A stretch of 64,000 nucleotides of DNA from Curtobacterium sp. MR_MD2014. GTDB taxonomy: Bacteria > Actinomycetota > Actinomycetes > Actinomycetales > Microbacteriaceae. Numbering within the stretch: the stretch's first letter is position 1; each line of letters starts with the position of its first letter. The notes under the pieces were generated by a model. That model was not told where the DNA came from. It saw only the letters and a program-made list of their open reading frames with translations, and did not search any database. The position numbers were made by a program, and so were the translations under genes. Shown piece by piece: positions 33,038 through 41,927 of the stretch. The stretch spans positions 1,736,001 to 1,800,000 of the forward strand of contig NZ_CP009755.1 in assembly GCF_000772085.1 (NCBI RefSeq). Reading direction: 5' to 3'.

Positions 33038-34188
33038 CCATCTCAGCCGGGACGATCGCCCTGATCGTCCTCGTCCTCGTCGTCGTGATCTTCGTGATCG
33101 TCGTCCTGTCCCGCGCGATCCGGATCGTGCCCCAGGCGACGGCCGGGATCGTCGAACGACTCGGCAAGTACCACAAGACGCTCAGCCCCGGACTCAACAT
33201 CCTGGTGCCGTTCATCGACCGGCTCCGCCCGCTCATCGACATGCGCGAGCAGGTCGTGTCCTTCCCGCCGCAGCCGGTGATCACCGAGGACAACCTGGTG
33301 GTCTCGATCGACACCGTCGTCTACTTCCAGGTGACCGACGCACGCGCCGCCACCTACGAGATCGCGAACTACCTGGGTGCGGTCGAGCAGCTCACCACCA
33401 CGACGCTCCGCAACGTCGTGGGTGGCCTCAACCTCGAAGAGGCGCTGACCAGCCGCGACAACATCAACGGCCAGCTCCGGGTCGTCCTCGACGAGGCGAC
33501 CGGCAAGTGGGGCATCCGGGTCGGTCGTGTCGAGCTCAAGGCGATCGAGCCGCCCGTGTCGATCCAGGACGCCATGGAGCAGCAGCTCCGCGCCGAACGG
33601 AGCCGTCGAGCCGCGATCCTGCAGGCCGAGGGCACCAAGCAGTCGGCGATCCTCGAGGCCGAGGGCCAACGGCAGGCCGCGATCCTCGCCGCCGAGGGTG
33701 ACGCGAAGGCCCAGGTGCTCCGCGCCGAGGGTGAGGCGCAGGCCATCGCGACCGTCTTCGACGCGATCCACACCGGTGACCCGGACGACAAGCTGTTGTC
33801 CTACCAGTACCTGCAGACCCTGCCGAAGATCGCCGAGGGCACGGCGAACAAGCTCTGGATGATCCCGAGCGAGTTCACCGAGGCGCTGTCCGGCATCGCC
33901 AAGGGCTTCACCGGCGGGCGGACCGGCAGCGGTCCGGTCGCGGGGGCCGGTGGGGGCACGGACTTCCTGTCGCGCATCTCGAAGCTCGCGAACGAGAGCC
34001 TGGCGAACACCGCGACCGCGGACGGCGCGGCGGCGGCGAACCCCCGACCGGACGCCACCGCGGCCGACATCGTCCCGGACGCGGCGCTCGACGAGCGGCT
34101 CGAGGAGTCGAACCGCAGTGTCGACGCGCGCCTCGCCGCGGCCGACGAGGCCTCGCAGACCGCGCTCGGGGACGACCGCCAGCCGTAG
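33034..34188 (+). CDS. SPFH/Band 7 (stomatin-like) membrane protein
   Basis: 384 residues. One N-terminal helix (TIALIVLVLVVVIFVIVVLSRA) anchors a Band 7 domain: VPQATAGIVERLGKYHKTLSPGLN, DMREQVVSFPPQPVITEDNLVVSIDTVVYF-type sequence. A long Ala/Glu/Gln coiled coil follows (AILQAEGTKQSAILEAEGQ and similar repeats, about 190-240). Family members scaffold membrane microdomains with NfeD. GTG start overlaps nfeD. A terminator begins 13 bases after the stop. Confidence 0.9.
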   Translation: MTISAGTIALIVLVLVVVIFVIVVLSRAIRIVPQATAGIVERLGKYHKTLSPGLNILVPFIDRLRPLIDMREQVVSFPPQPVITEDNLVVSIDTVVYFQVTDARAATYEIANYLGAVEQLTTTTLRNVVGGLNLEEALTSRDNINGQLRVVLDEATGKWGIRVGRVELKAIEPPVSIQDAMEQQLRAERSRRAAILQAEGTKQSAILEAEGQRQAAILAAEGDAKAQVLRAEGEAQAIATVFDAIHTGDPDDKLLSYQYLQTLPKIAEGTANKLWMIPSEFTEALSGIAKGFTGGRTGSGPVAGAGGGTDFLSRISKLANESLANTATADGAAAANPRPDATAADIVPDAALDERLEESNRSVDARLAAADEASQTALGDDRQP

Positions 34189-34200
34189 GTCTCCCCGCAC

Positions 34201-34243
34201 ACGACGACGCCCGCCCCGGATCTCCCGGGGCGGGCGTCGTCGT
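34201..34243. terminator. Bidirectional terminator between SPFH gene and rbpA
   Basis: ACGACGACGCCCGCCCC at 34201-34217 and its exact complement at 34227-34243 form a 17-bp stem with a 9-base loop. It lies between the ends of convergent genes (34188 and 34258) and resembles the trpD terminator in sequence (ACGACG...CGCC). Confidence 0.8.
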
Positions 34244-34257
34244 GTCGGGGGTGGTGC

Positions 34258-34608
34258 TCAGGCGCCGCGACGTGCACGCAGGAACGCGAGACGCTCCTCC
34301 AGGAGCTCCTCGAGTTCCTCGCGCGAGCGACGCTCGAGCAGCATGTCCCAGTGGGTCCTCGGCGCCTTGACGTCCTCGGCAGCGACCTCGACGGGGATCC
34401 CGTCGTCGCCGAGCAGCCGTCCTTCGCGCCCCGTCCGGGGTTCCGACCACGTCTGCGGTACGTCCGCCTCGGCGGAGAAGACGACGTCGAACGTCTCCCC
34501 CGACTCGGTCTGGTAGACCGCGCGCTTCCGGTCGGAGAGCTCGACGCCCTCCTCGCTCTGGAGACTCTGGCTCCCGAGCCGCATCCCGCGGAGACTCCGA
34601 TCAGCCAT
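34258..34608 (-). CDS. rbpA: RNA polymerase-binding protein RbpA
   Basis: 116 residues. MADRSLRGMRLGSQSLQSEEG is the family N-terminus, the beta-barrel core includes FDVVFSAEADVPQTW, and the C-terminal sigma-interacting helix is THWDMLLERRSREELEELL. RbpA binds RNA polymerase and group I/II sigma factors and stabilises the open complex in actinobacteria. AGGAG precedes the ATG. Lies downstream of lnt, as in mycobacteria (rbpA next to the lnt/ppm1 gene). Confidence 0.96.
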   Translation of the reverse strand: MADRSLRGMRLGSQSLQSEEGVELSDRKRAVYQTESGETFDVVFSAEADVPQTWSEPRTGREGRLLGDDGIPVEVAAEDVKAPRTHWDMLLERRSREELEELLEERLAFLRARRGA

Positions 34609-34654
34609 GTGTGTGCTCCTCTCGCTCGTCTGCCCTCCTCAACACTGTCCCACG

Positions 34655-34668
34655 CGGGATGCATCCCG
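34655..34668. promoter_or_regulatory. Perfect palindrome in the rbpA promoter region
   Basis: CGGGATGCATCCCG is fully self-complementary (14 bases). It lies 47-60 bases before the rbpA ATG in the 104-base gap after lnt. On the minus strand a GGGAAC element with 17-18 bases to AGTC nearby faintly resembles a SigR/SigH-type promoter, a known rbpA control in Streptomyces, but the -10 match is poor. Operator role is inferred from symmetry. Confidence 0.4.
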
Positions 34669-34712
34669 ACTGGGCGCATTCACAGAGCGTTCCCAGTGGG
34701 AGGTGGCGGTGT

Positions 34713-36389
34713 TCAGGAATCGCGGCGGAGCGACCGTGTCGATCGACGGCCCCACGGTGCGCACGCGAGCAGGGCGAGGAGGGCCCCGAGCGACACCAGG
34801 AGGGTGACCGACCCGGAGACGATCGTGGCGGGGGTCGTCCCGGTGCCGAGCGGCACGTCCGTGACCATCGAGGTCGCCGTGTACTCGGGGACGCGGTCGA
34901 TGGTCCGCCCCGACGGATCGATGACCTGGGACGCACCGACCGTCGAGATGTTGACGAGCGAGCGACCGGTCTCGACCGCCCGGAGCCGGGCGATCTCGAG
35001 CTGCTGCAGGTTCTCGTCGGTCCCGGAGAAGTCGGCGTTGTTCGTCTGCGCGAGGATGACCTGCGCTCCCCCGCGAGCCATGTCGGACGTGAGTCCGTCG
35101 TCGACGATGTCGAAGCAGACCGCGATCCCCGCCCTGATGCCGGCGACGTCGAGCACGTTCGGCCTGGTGCCCGGCGTGTAGTCGCGCTGCAGCAGCCCGA
35201 TGAGCGACGGCGCGAGCTTCGAGAAGAACCAGCGGTCGGGCACGTACTCGCCGAAGGGGACCGGACGTTTCTTGTCGTAGGACGACTGCCAGCCGTCGGC
35301 GGTCCACACGAACGACGTGTTGTGCAGGACGCCGGACGGTGTCTGCGTGATCGCCCCGGCGACCATCGGCGCCCCGACCGTGTCGACCACGGAGTCGAGG
35401 GCGCCTGCGACGGCCGGGAAGCGCCGCGGGTCGGCCTCGGCGGCAGCCTCGGGCCAGACGACCAGGTCGACACCGCGCGCCTCGACGTCGGTCGCGGCGA
35501 CCTGCGCGGCCAGGACCTCGCCCGGCTGGGCGCGGTCGAAGTACCCGGCCGGACCGTTGCCCTGCACGGCCTCGACACGGATGCTGCCGTCGACGCGGGT
35601 GGGCCAGGCGGGCACGGCCAGGACCACGGCGACCAGGAGCCCGGCGGTGGCGACGCGCGTGGACGCGGCGACGCCCGAGCCGGGTGTGCGAGGCACGACG
35701 AGCGCGAGCGACAGCACGACCGCGACGCAGTAGACGACGAGGAACGTCACGCCGAGCACGCCCACGTACGCCGCGAGGTGCGTGAAGGGTCCCTGTGACT
35801 GGGACAGCCCGACGCGCCCCCACGCGAAGCCTTCGTACGGCCAGCTGCCGGAGAACCACTCGCGTCCGGTCCAGAGTCCGGCGACGACGGCCGGGAGGCC
35901 CCACACCCGCCAGGCGGTCGACGGCAGGACGCGCGCGACCCAGCGGTACGCGAGGGCGATCGCCACGCTGCCGAGGGCGAAGTACGCGGCCTCGAACAGC
36001 GCGAGCGCCAGCCACGGGACCGGCCCGAGGTACCGCCCGGCCCAGGAGATCGCGGGCAGCCAGAAGGCCGCGCCGGCCACGTACCCGAGCCAGGCTGCAC
36101 GTCGGGCGCGCTGCCCCATCGCGGCGAGCAGCATGCAGGCCATCGCCGGGTAGGCGAGGAACCACCAGCCCGGGGACGGGAACGACAGGGCGAAGAGCAG
36201 GCCGCCGACGACCGCGAGCGGGAACGCGAGGCGCAGCGGCAGCGCGGCGAACTCGTCGCGCCGCCCGTCCTGCAGGACCCCGGACCTGACACGGGACACC
36301 GTCGACGCCCGCGAGTCGGCGCGGACGACGCGGCGTCCCGCGGTGGAACCGCCGGTCTGCGGGCGCGTGGCCGCGTCGGGGACGTGCAC
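34713..36389 (-). CDS. lnt: Apolipoprotein N-acyltransferase
   Basis: 558 residues. About seven membrane helices (from LAFPLAVVGGLLFALSF to LLVAVVLAVPAW) precede a nitrilase-fold domain with the catalytic triad Glu314 (VVWPEAAAE), Lys374 (SYDKKRPVPFGEYVP) and Cys425 (GIAVCFDIV). It adds the third acyl chain to lipoproteins. No Ppm1 mannosyltransferase domain is fused, unlike M. tuberculosis. GTG start at 36389 with GGGAGG 4 bases upstream; the gene begins 12 bases after helY. N-terminal 45 residues are polar. Confidence 0.92.
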   Translation of the reverse strand: MHVPDAATRPQTGGSTAGRRVVRADSRASTVSRVRSGVLQDGRRDEFAALPLRLAFPLAVVGGLLFALSFPSPGWWFLAYPAMACMLLAAMGQRARRAAWLGYVAGAAFWLPAISWAGRYLGPVPWLALALFEAAYFALGSVAIALAYRWVARVLPSTAWRVWGLPAVVAGLWTGREWFSGSWPYEGFAWGRVGLSQSQGPFTHLAAYVGVLGVTFLVVYCVAVVLSLALVVPRTPGSGVAASTRVATAGLLVAVVLAVPAWPTRVDGSIRVEAVQGNGPAGYFDRAQPGEVLAAQVAATDVEARGVDLVVWPEAAAEADPRRFPAVAGALDSVVDTVGAPMVAGAITQTPSGVLHNTSFVWTADGWQSSYDKKRPVPFGEYVPDRWFFSKLAPSLIGLLQRDYTPGTRPNVLDVAGIRAGIAVCFDIVDDGLTSDMARGGAQVILAQTNNADFSGTDENLQQLEIARLRAVETGRSLVNISTVGASQVIDPSGRTIDRVPEYTATSMVTDVPLGTGTTPATIVSGSVTLLVSLGALLALLACAPWGRRSTRSLRRDS

Positions 36390-36400
36390 CGGGCCTCCCG

Positions 36401-38842
36401 TCAGACCGTCGCGTAGGCGACGATGCCGCGGCGCACCGCGTCCGTCGCCCGTCGCGCGGTCTGGGCGAGCTCCTCGTCGCCGGCGTTCCTGACCTGGTCC
36501 AGCAGGTCGATGACCTGCTTCGACCAGCGCACGAAGTCGCCCGCGGGCATGTCCAGGGTCCGGAGCACGTCGTCGAGCGCGGAGCCGGACGCCCAGCGGA
36601 ACATGCCGACCGACATCGCCGGGGTCGGCGGCTGCGAACCAGCGAGCCGCGCGTCGCGCTCGATGTCGTCGAGCCGCGCCCAGATGGTCAGCGTCTCGTC
36701 GAGCGCCGGCCGGAAGGCTCCCCGGGGCAGGGCGTGCTCGGTCCCCGGGGCGTCCTCGCGCCGGGGCTGGTACACGATGGTGGCGGCCATGGCGGCGAGC
36801 TGCGCCGGGGTCAGTTCCTTCCAGACGCCGGCCTCGAGGCACTCGGCCACGAGCAGGTCGCGCTCACCGTAGATCCGCTGCAGGCGACGTCCGCCCGCGG
36901 CGACGGTCGCTTCGTCGTCCCCGGTGGCGACCAGGTAGCCGAGCTGCAGGAGCACGTCGGTGACCCGGTCGAACGTCGTCGCGACGGCGCCCGTGCGGGA
37001 GCGGATCTGCTGGACGAGCTTGTCGTTGGCGCGCTTGAGCTTGTACCAGCGCTCGGCCCAGCGGGCGTGCGCCTCGCGGTCCGGGCACGCGTGGCAGGGG
37101 TGGCGCTGCATCTGCCGACGGACCTCGGTGATCGCCGCCTGGCGCTCCTGCCGGGCGCCGTGCGAGGCCTCGCGACCGCCGGGGACGTTCGTGCGCTCGA
37201 GGTCCGACAGGCGACGGCGGAGCGCGGCGTACTCGGTGAAGTCGCCGAGGTGGCACTGCATCGCGCGCTGGTAGCCGTCGAGGGACTCCTGCTGCGACCG
37301 GACCTTACGTGCGAGGTCGACGACGGAACGGTCCGCCTGGAACTGCGCGAACGAGGTCTCGAGGACCTCGCGCGTCCGCTGCCGACCGAACTGCTCGATG
37401 AGGTTCACGGCCATGTTGTACGTGGGCTTGAACGACGAGTTGAGCGGGTAGGTGCGACGGCTCGCCAGCGACGCGACGGCCTGCGGGTCGAGGCCGTCCG
37501 ACCACTGGATGACCGAGTGGCCCTCGACGTCGATGCCACGGCGTCCGGCGCGACCGGTGAGCTGCGTGTACTCCCCCGGCGTGATCGGCACCCGGGCCTC
37601 GCCGTTGAACTTCTCGAGCTTCTCGAGCACGACCGTGCGGGCCGGCATGTTCACGCCGAGCGCCAGGGTCTCGGTCGCGAACACGACCTTGAGGAGCTTG
37701 CGCTGGAAGAGGTCCTCGACGACCTCCTTGAACGCGGGCAGCAGGCCGGCGTGGTGTGCGGCCACACCGCGCTCGAGGCCCTCGAGCCACTCCCAGTAGC
37801 CGAGCACCGCGAGGTCCTCGTCGAGCAGGGTCCGGCAGTGGTACTCGGCCGTCTCGCGGATCTCGTTGCGCTCGTCGGCGGTCGTCAGCGAGATGCCGGA
37901 CCGGAGGACCTGACGGACGCCCTGGTCGCAGCCGTTGCGGCTGAACACGAAGAAGATCGCCGGCAGGAGCATCCGCTCGTCGAGCACCTTCGCGATCTGC
38001 TCGCGGTACATCTTCTCGGTACGAGGGCCCCGGCGCTCGGGGTAGCCGCCGCGTCCGCGACGACCACGGTGGCCGCCGCCGTGCCGCTCGCTGCGCGAGG
38101 CGCCGCCGACGAGTCGGAGCAGCTCCGGGTTCACCCGGTTCGTGGCCGCCGCACCGCTCGAGTCGAACAGGTCGACCATCTTCGAGCCGACGAGCACGTG
38201 CTGCTCGAGCGGGACCGGCCGGTCCTCGGACACGATGACGTCGGTGTCGCCGCGGACGGTCTGCAGCCAGTCGCCGAACTCCTCGGCGTTGGACACCGTC
38301 GCGCTGAGGGAGACGAGCCGGACCTCGGTCGGCAGGTGCAGGATCACCTCTTCCCACACCGCTCCCCGGAACCGGTCCGCCAGGTAGTGGACCTCGTCGA
38401 GGACGACCCACGCCAGGTCGTCGAGCAGGTCGGAGTCCGCGTAGATCATGTTGCGGAGCACCTCGGTCGTCATCACGACGACACGGGCCCGCGGGTTGAC
38501 GTTCGTGTCGCCGGTGAGGAGCCCGACCTCGGACTCGCCGTAGTCGGCCACGAGCTCGTTGTACTTCTGGTTGCTCAGCGCCTTCATCGGCGTCGTGTAG
38601 AAGACCTTCGCGGTCGGCTGCCGCATGGCGAGCCAGATCGCGAACTCGGCGACGATCGTCTTGCCGGCACCGGTCGGTGCGGCGACGAGGACGCTCCGGC
38701 CCTGGTCGAGTGCGTCGCAGCCGGCGACCTGGAACGGGTCGAGGTCGAAGCGCAGGTCGGAACGGAACAGCTCGAGGTTGCGCGAGCGGTTCCGGACCTT
38801 CGCCGCCTGGTAGCGCTCGGCGGCAGTGGGTCCGGCGGTCAT
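36401..38842 (-). CDS. helY: Ski2/HelY-type superfamily II helicase
   Basis: 813 residues. Walker A APTGAGKT at 55-62, DEVH box at 149-152, SLSATVSN motif III, and QLTGRAGRRGIDVEGH motif VI are all present, followed by the DOB1/SKI2-like C-terminal region with HACPDREAHARW. A basic Gly/Arg-rich insertion (ERHGGGHRGRRGRGG) lies near residues 255-270. Family members are RNA or DNA helicases; the exact role of HelY is not established. The ATG overlaps the tatC stop, consistent with the conserved pafC-(tatA)-tatC-helY order. Confidence 0.92.
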   Translation of the reverse strand: MTAGPTAAERYQAAKVRNRSRNLELFRSDLRFDLDPFQVAGCDALDQGRSVLVAAPTGAGKTIVAEFAIWLAMRQPTAKVFYTTPMKALSNQKYNELVADYGESEVGLLTGDTNVNPRARVVVMTTEVLRNMIYADSDLLDDLAWVVLDEVHYLADRFRGAVWEEVILHLPTEVRLVSLSATVSNAEEFGDWLQTVRGDTDVIVSEDRPVPLEQHVLVGSKMVDLFDSSGAAATNRVNPELLRLVGGASRSERHGGGHRGRRGRGGYPERRGPRTEKMYREQIAKVLDERMLLPAIFFVFSRNGCDQGVRQVLRSGISLTTADERNEIRETAEYHCRTLLDEDLAVLGYWEWLEGLERGVAAHHAGLLPAFKEVVEDLFQRKLLKVVFATETLALGVNMPARTVVLEKLEKFNGEARVPITPGEYTQLTGRAGRRGIDVEGHSVIQWSDGLDPQAVASLASRRTYPLNSSFKPTYNMAVNLIEQFGRQRTREVLETSFAQFQADRSVVDLARKVRSQQESLDGYQRAMQCHLGDFTEYAALRRRLSDLERTNVPGGREASHGARQERQAAITEVRRQMQRHPCHACPDREAHARWAERWYKLKRANDKLVQQIRSRTGAVATTFDRVTDVLLQLGYLVATGDDEATVAAGGRRLQRIYGERDLLVAECLEAGVWKELTPAQLAAMAATIVYQPRREDAPGTEHALPRGAFRPALDETLTIWARLDDIERDARLAGSQPPTPAMSVGMFRWASGSALDDVLRTLDMPAGDFVRWSKQVIDLLDQVRNAGDEELAQTARRATDAVRRGIVAYATV

Positions 38843-39663
38843 CAGCGTGCGTACTCCTCGTCGAGCTTCGCCTGCTGCTTCGCCAGCCTGCGGTCGTGGA
38901 GCCAGGTCACGAGACACGCTGCTGCGTAGAGCACCGTCATCGGGATCGCCAGCAGGAACATCGAGATGACGTCGGCCGACGGGGTCACGATCGCGCAGAA
39001 CACCAGGATGCACACGATCGCGACGCGCCACGACCTGATGATCGAGCTGGCCGACAGCACCCCGACGAAGTTCAGCAGCACGAGGAACACCGGCAGCACG
39101 AACGCGATGCCCACGGCGACGATGAGCTTGATGACGAAGTCGTAGTACGCCTTGGCGTCGACGATCGACGTGTCCTGCGCCGACACGAAGCTGCCCAGGA
39201 TCCCGACGATGTGCGGCAGGACGTACCAGCCGAACCAGCAGCCCGCGAAGAACAGCGGGATCGCGGTGCCCAGGAACCCGAACACGTACTGCTTCTCGCG
39301 CCGCACCAACGCCGGGACGATGAACGCCCAGACCTGGTAGAGCCAGACGGGGCTCGAGATGACGACACCGATCGTGATCGCGATCTGCAGTCGCAGGTCG
39401 AACGCGCCGGTGATCTGGGGGAAGTTCAGCTCGGCCGTGTGGCCGCCGACCTCGGCCAGCTGGGTGACCGGCTGCCGCAGGGCATCGAGCACGAACGGGG
39501 TGAGGAACCACCCGCCGACCGCGCAGAGCGCGACCGCGACGACGGCCTTGAAGAGACGGTTCCGCAGCTCGATCAGGTGCTGCCCGAGCGACATGCGACC
39601 CTCGGTGTCCTTCTCCGGACGGCCTGGTCGCCTCGCTCGCCCGCTCGCGGTCGTCGAAGCCAT
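38842..39663 (-). CDS. tatC: Sec-independent protein translocase TatC
   Basis: 273 residues, six membrane helices. The N-terminal signature MSLGQHLIELRNRLFKA (residues 24-40), LYQVWAFIVPAL and the P-rich FVLPVFLVLLNFVGVLS are diagnostic. It recognises twin-arginine signal peptides, which this organism needs at least for the Rieske protein. TAGGAT (plus 39670-39675) ends 6 bases before the ATG: likely leaderless. tatA, usually just upstream, is not here. Confidence 0.96.
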   Translation of the reverse strand: MASTTASGRARRPGRPEKDTEGRMSLGQHLIELRNRLFKAVVAVALCAVGGWFLTPFVLDALRQPVTQLAEVGGHTAELNFPQITGAFDLRLQIAITIGVVISSPVWLYQVWAFIVPALVRREKQYVFGFLGTAIPLFFAGCWFGWYVLPHIVGILGSFVSAQDTSIVDAKAYYDFVIKLIVAVGIAFVLPVFLVLLNFVGVLSASSIIRSWRVAIVCILVFCAIVTPSADVISMFLLAIPMTVLYAAACLVTWLHDRRLAKQQAKLDEEYAR

Positions 39664-39729
39664 GGCCCGATCCTACGGGACCGGGGCCGACAGTCGGGCC
39701 GTCGGCGGCGGACCCACAGGCGGACGACC

Positions 39730-39771
39730 GGACGGGAGGCGCACGTCGGGCCCGCCCCGTGCCTCCCGTCC
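39730..39771 (-). terminator. GGACGGGAGGC-family palindrome between pafC and tatC
   Basis: Outer arms GGACGGGAGGC and GCCTCCCGTCC pair exactly; the inner part (CGTCGGG/CCCGCCCC) is imperfect. It lies about 32 bases past the pafC stop on the minus strand and before the tatC promoter, so it probably ends pafBC transcription. The whole 139-base gap contains no tatA-like frame. Confidence 0.6.
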
Positions 39772-39802
39772 GTCAGGGTGCGCGGCGGGCGCGGTGCGCG
39801 CG

Positions 39803-40774
39803 CTACTCGGCGGCCAGGGCTGCTTCGGCGAACGCGCGGACGGCGGCACGGGCCGCCGGCGGGTCGAGGACGACCGCGCGGCCCGGCAGGCCGGCCACCA
39901 GCCGGACGACCCCGTCGAAGCCGTTCGATGCCGCGAGCCGGATGCGGACGCGGCCGTCTGCGTCCTCGGCGTCGGCGGTGTCCGCCAGGAAGTCCGCGAC
40001 GAGGGGCAGCGCCGAGCAGTCGAGCTCCACCGTGACGATGACGTCGCCGCCGGACTGCTGGAAGAGCGTGTCCGGGATCACGACGTCGCCGATGGTCTTC
40101 TCGGCCGGGCGGTCGTCCACGCGCACGCTCGTCATCCGGTCGAGCCGGAAGGTCCGGAGCGCCTGCCGGTCGAGGTCCCAGGCACGCAGGTACCAGTCGG
40201 TGTCGATCGACTCGACGCGGAGCGGGTCGACACGGCGGGTCCCGCCGCGGGTGCGCGGCCCGGCGTACTCGAACGCCAGACCACGACCGTCGGCGACGGC
40301 ACGGCGGATGGTGGCGAGCGCCGCGTCGTGCAGGTCCTGACCGACCGCGACGTTCGACGCCGCTCCCCCGGCACCGCGGGAGAGCTTCGCCATGAGGGAC
40401 CGGATCGCGTCCCGGTCGGCGGCCTCGGGCAGCGCGGACAGGTACTGCAGGCCGGCGATCAGGGCCGAGGCCTCACGCGCCGACAGCCGGGGCGAGTCGT
40501 CGATCGCCACGAGGTTCGTCAGCACGATCATGTCGTTCTGCTCGAAGTCGTCCCAGGCGATGTCGAACAGGTCACCGTGCTGGTACTGCATCGTCTCGCC
40601 GGGCACCCCGGACACCGCGATGAGCTCGACCGCACGGCGGATGCGCTGCTCGGGGACGCCGAAGTGCCGTGCGGCCTCGGCCACGGACACGCGCTCGTGG
40701 TCGATGAGGTACGGCACGAGGACGAGCAGGAACGCGAGCTTGTCCTGTGCCTGGAGCGGTTGCTGGTCAGGCAC
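39803..40774 (-). CDS. pafC: WYL-domain transcriptional regulator PafC
   Basis: 323 residues. N-terminal winged helix (FLLVLVPYLIDHERVSVAEAARHFGV), then the WYL domain with DTDWYLRAWDLDRQALRTFRLDRM, and the WCX extension at the C-terminus. PafB and PafC form the DNA-damage-responsive transcription activator of actinobacteria that works alongside or instead of LexA. The GTG at 40774 has GGAGG 5 bases upstream and overlaps the pafB stop by 8 bases. Confidence 0.9.
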   Translation of the reverse strand: MPDQQPLQAQDKLAFLLVLVPYLIDHERVSVAEAARHFGVPEQRIRRAVELIAVSGVPGETMQYQHGDLFDIAWDDFEQNDMIVLTNLVAIDDSPRLSAREASALIAGLQYLSALPEAADRDAIRSLMAKLSRGAGGAASNVAVGQDLHDAALATIRRAVADGRGLAFEYAGPRTRGGTRRVDPLRVESIDTDWYLRAWDLDRQALRTFRLDRMTSVRVDDRPAEKTIGDVVIPDTLFQQSGGDVIVTVELDCSALPLVADFLADTADAEDADGRVRIRLAASNGFDGVVRLVAGLPGRAVVLDPPAARAAVRAFAEAALAAE

Positions 40775-41855
40775 GGGTACCTCCGGCGTCGGCGGTCTGG
40801 TCGGCGTCGGTGGTCTGGTCTGCGTCGGCTCGGCCGGCCTCCGCGTGGTCGGCGACGAGGGCGCGCAGGCGGGCGACCACGAGCTCGCGGACCGCGGCGG
40901 GCTCGAGCACCCGGACCTCGGGACCGAAGGCCGCCAGTTCCTCGGCGAGGATCTGCGGGTCGACGTGGTGCACGACGAGCACGCCGTCGTCGTCGACCTC
41001 GGTGCCGCGTCGACGCTGGAGCCGGCGCTCGGCATCGGAACCGGGCACGACCGCGATCCGCGCCGTCCGTTCGGCCCACACCCGGTCCAGCTCGGTCAGG
41101 GCACGCTCGGCGGCGCCGGCGGGAGCGGGGTGCTGCCCGACCTGGTGCACGCTGACCGGCCCGACGATCCGCGAGAGCAGGTAGTTCTTCGTGCCGCCGG
41201 TGGAGAACTCGTGCGCTGCGAGCATCCAGCGACCGCCGTGCTGCACGAGCGCGAGCGGTGCGAGGTCACGTCGGCGGGGCGCGTGCTCGCCCGGCGTGAT
41301 GTAGTCGAAGCGCACGGCAGCGCCACGGTCGAGCGCTGAACGCAGGGGCTCGAACGCGGTGTCACGGGCGCGGAGCCGGGGCGAGTAGGCGGCCATGCCG
41401 GCGACGCCCTGCGCCGTGGCCGTCCCTCCGTCGTCGGCACCGGCGGACCGGACCTTCAGCAGCGCCCGTCGTGAGTCGGTGGACAGTGCGCCCTCGCGCC
41501 AGGCCATCGCCGCGAGCGACAGCAGCGCGGACTCGTCCGGGGTGAAGCGGACGTCGAGCGGCAGGTCGTACTCGCCCTTCGGGATGCGGTACCGGAGCGT
41601 CTGGTTGTTGCCGGCGGCACCGGGCGTCTCGATCGTCTCGAGCGGGATGCCGAGGTCGCGGACGTCGTCCTTGTCGCGCTCGAACTGCCGCTCGAGCGAC
41701 GCGTTGTCCCCACCGGACGTGTACCGCTGCCGGTAGCCCTGCACGTTGGCCAGGATCTCCGCCTTGGTCAGCCCGGCCTCGGTCGAGAGCAGCGCGAGCA
41801 CCAGGCTGAAGAGCCGCTCCTCGGCGGGGACGCGGGGGGCTCGGGTGGCTGGCAC
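40767..41855 (-). CDS. pafB: WYL-domain transcriptional regulator PafB
   Basis: 362 residues. Helix-turn-helix LVLALLSTEAGLTKAEILANVQGYRQ near 20-45, WYL domain with HGGRWMLAAHEFSTGGTKNYLLSRI, and WCX tail VRVLEPAAVRELVVARL. Partner of PafC in the damage response. No pafA, pup or proteasome genes are next to it, in line with actinobacterial groups that kept PafBC but lost pupylation. TAGGAT (plus 41863-41868) 7 bases before the GTG points to leaderless transcription. Confidence 0.9.
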   Translation of the reverse strand: MPATRAPRVPAEERLFSLVLALLSTEAGLTKAEILANVQGYRQRYTSGGDNASLERQFERDKDDVRDLGIPLETIETPGAAGNNQTLRYRIPKGEYDLPLDVRFTPDESALLSLAAMAWREGALSTDSRRALLKVRSAGADDGGTATAQGVAGMAAYSPRLRARDTAFEPLRSALDRGAAVRFDYITPGEHAPRRRDLAPLALVQHGGRWMLAAHEFSTGGTKNYLLSRIVGPVSVHQVGQHPAPAGAAERALTELDRVWAERTARIAVVPGSDAERRLQRRRGTEVDDDGVLVVHHVDPQILAEELAAFGPEVRVLEPAAVRELVVARLRALVADHAEAGRADADQTTDADQTADAGGTRA

Positions 41856-41927
41856 GAGCCCGATCCTACGGCAGCGCGGGTGCACCGGAGTGCACCCGCG
41901 CGCGGTCGGTGGACGGACCGTCGAGGG

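Noticed and set aside
34609..34712. A firm SigR promoter call for rbpA
   Set aside because: GGGAAC is good but the -10 element reads GTC rather than GTT, so I only mention it as possible.
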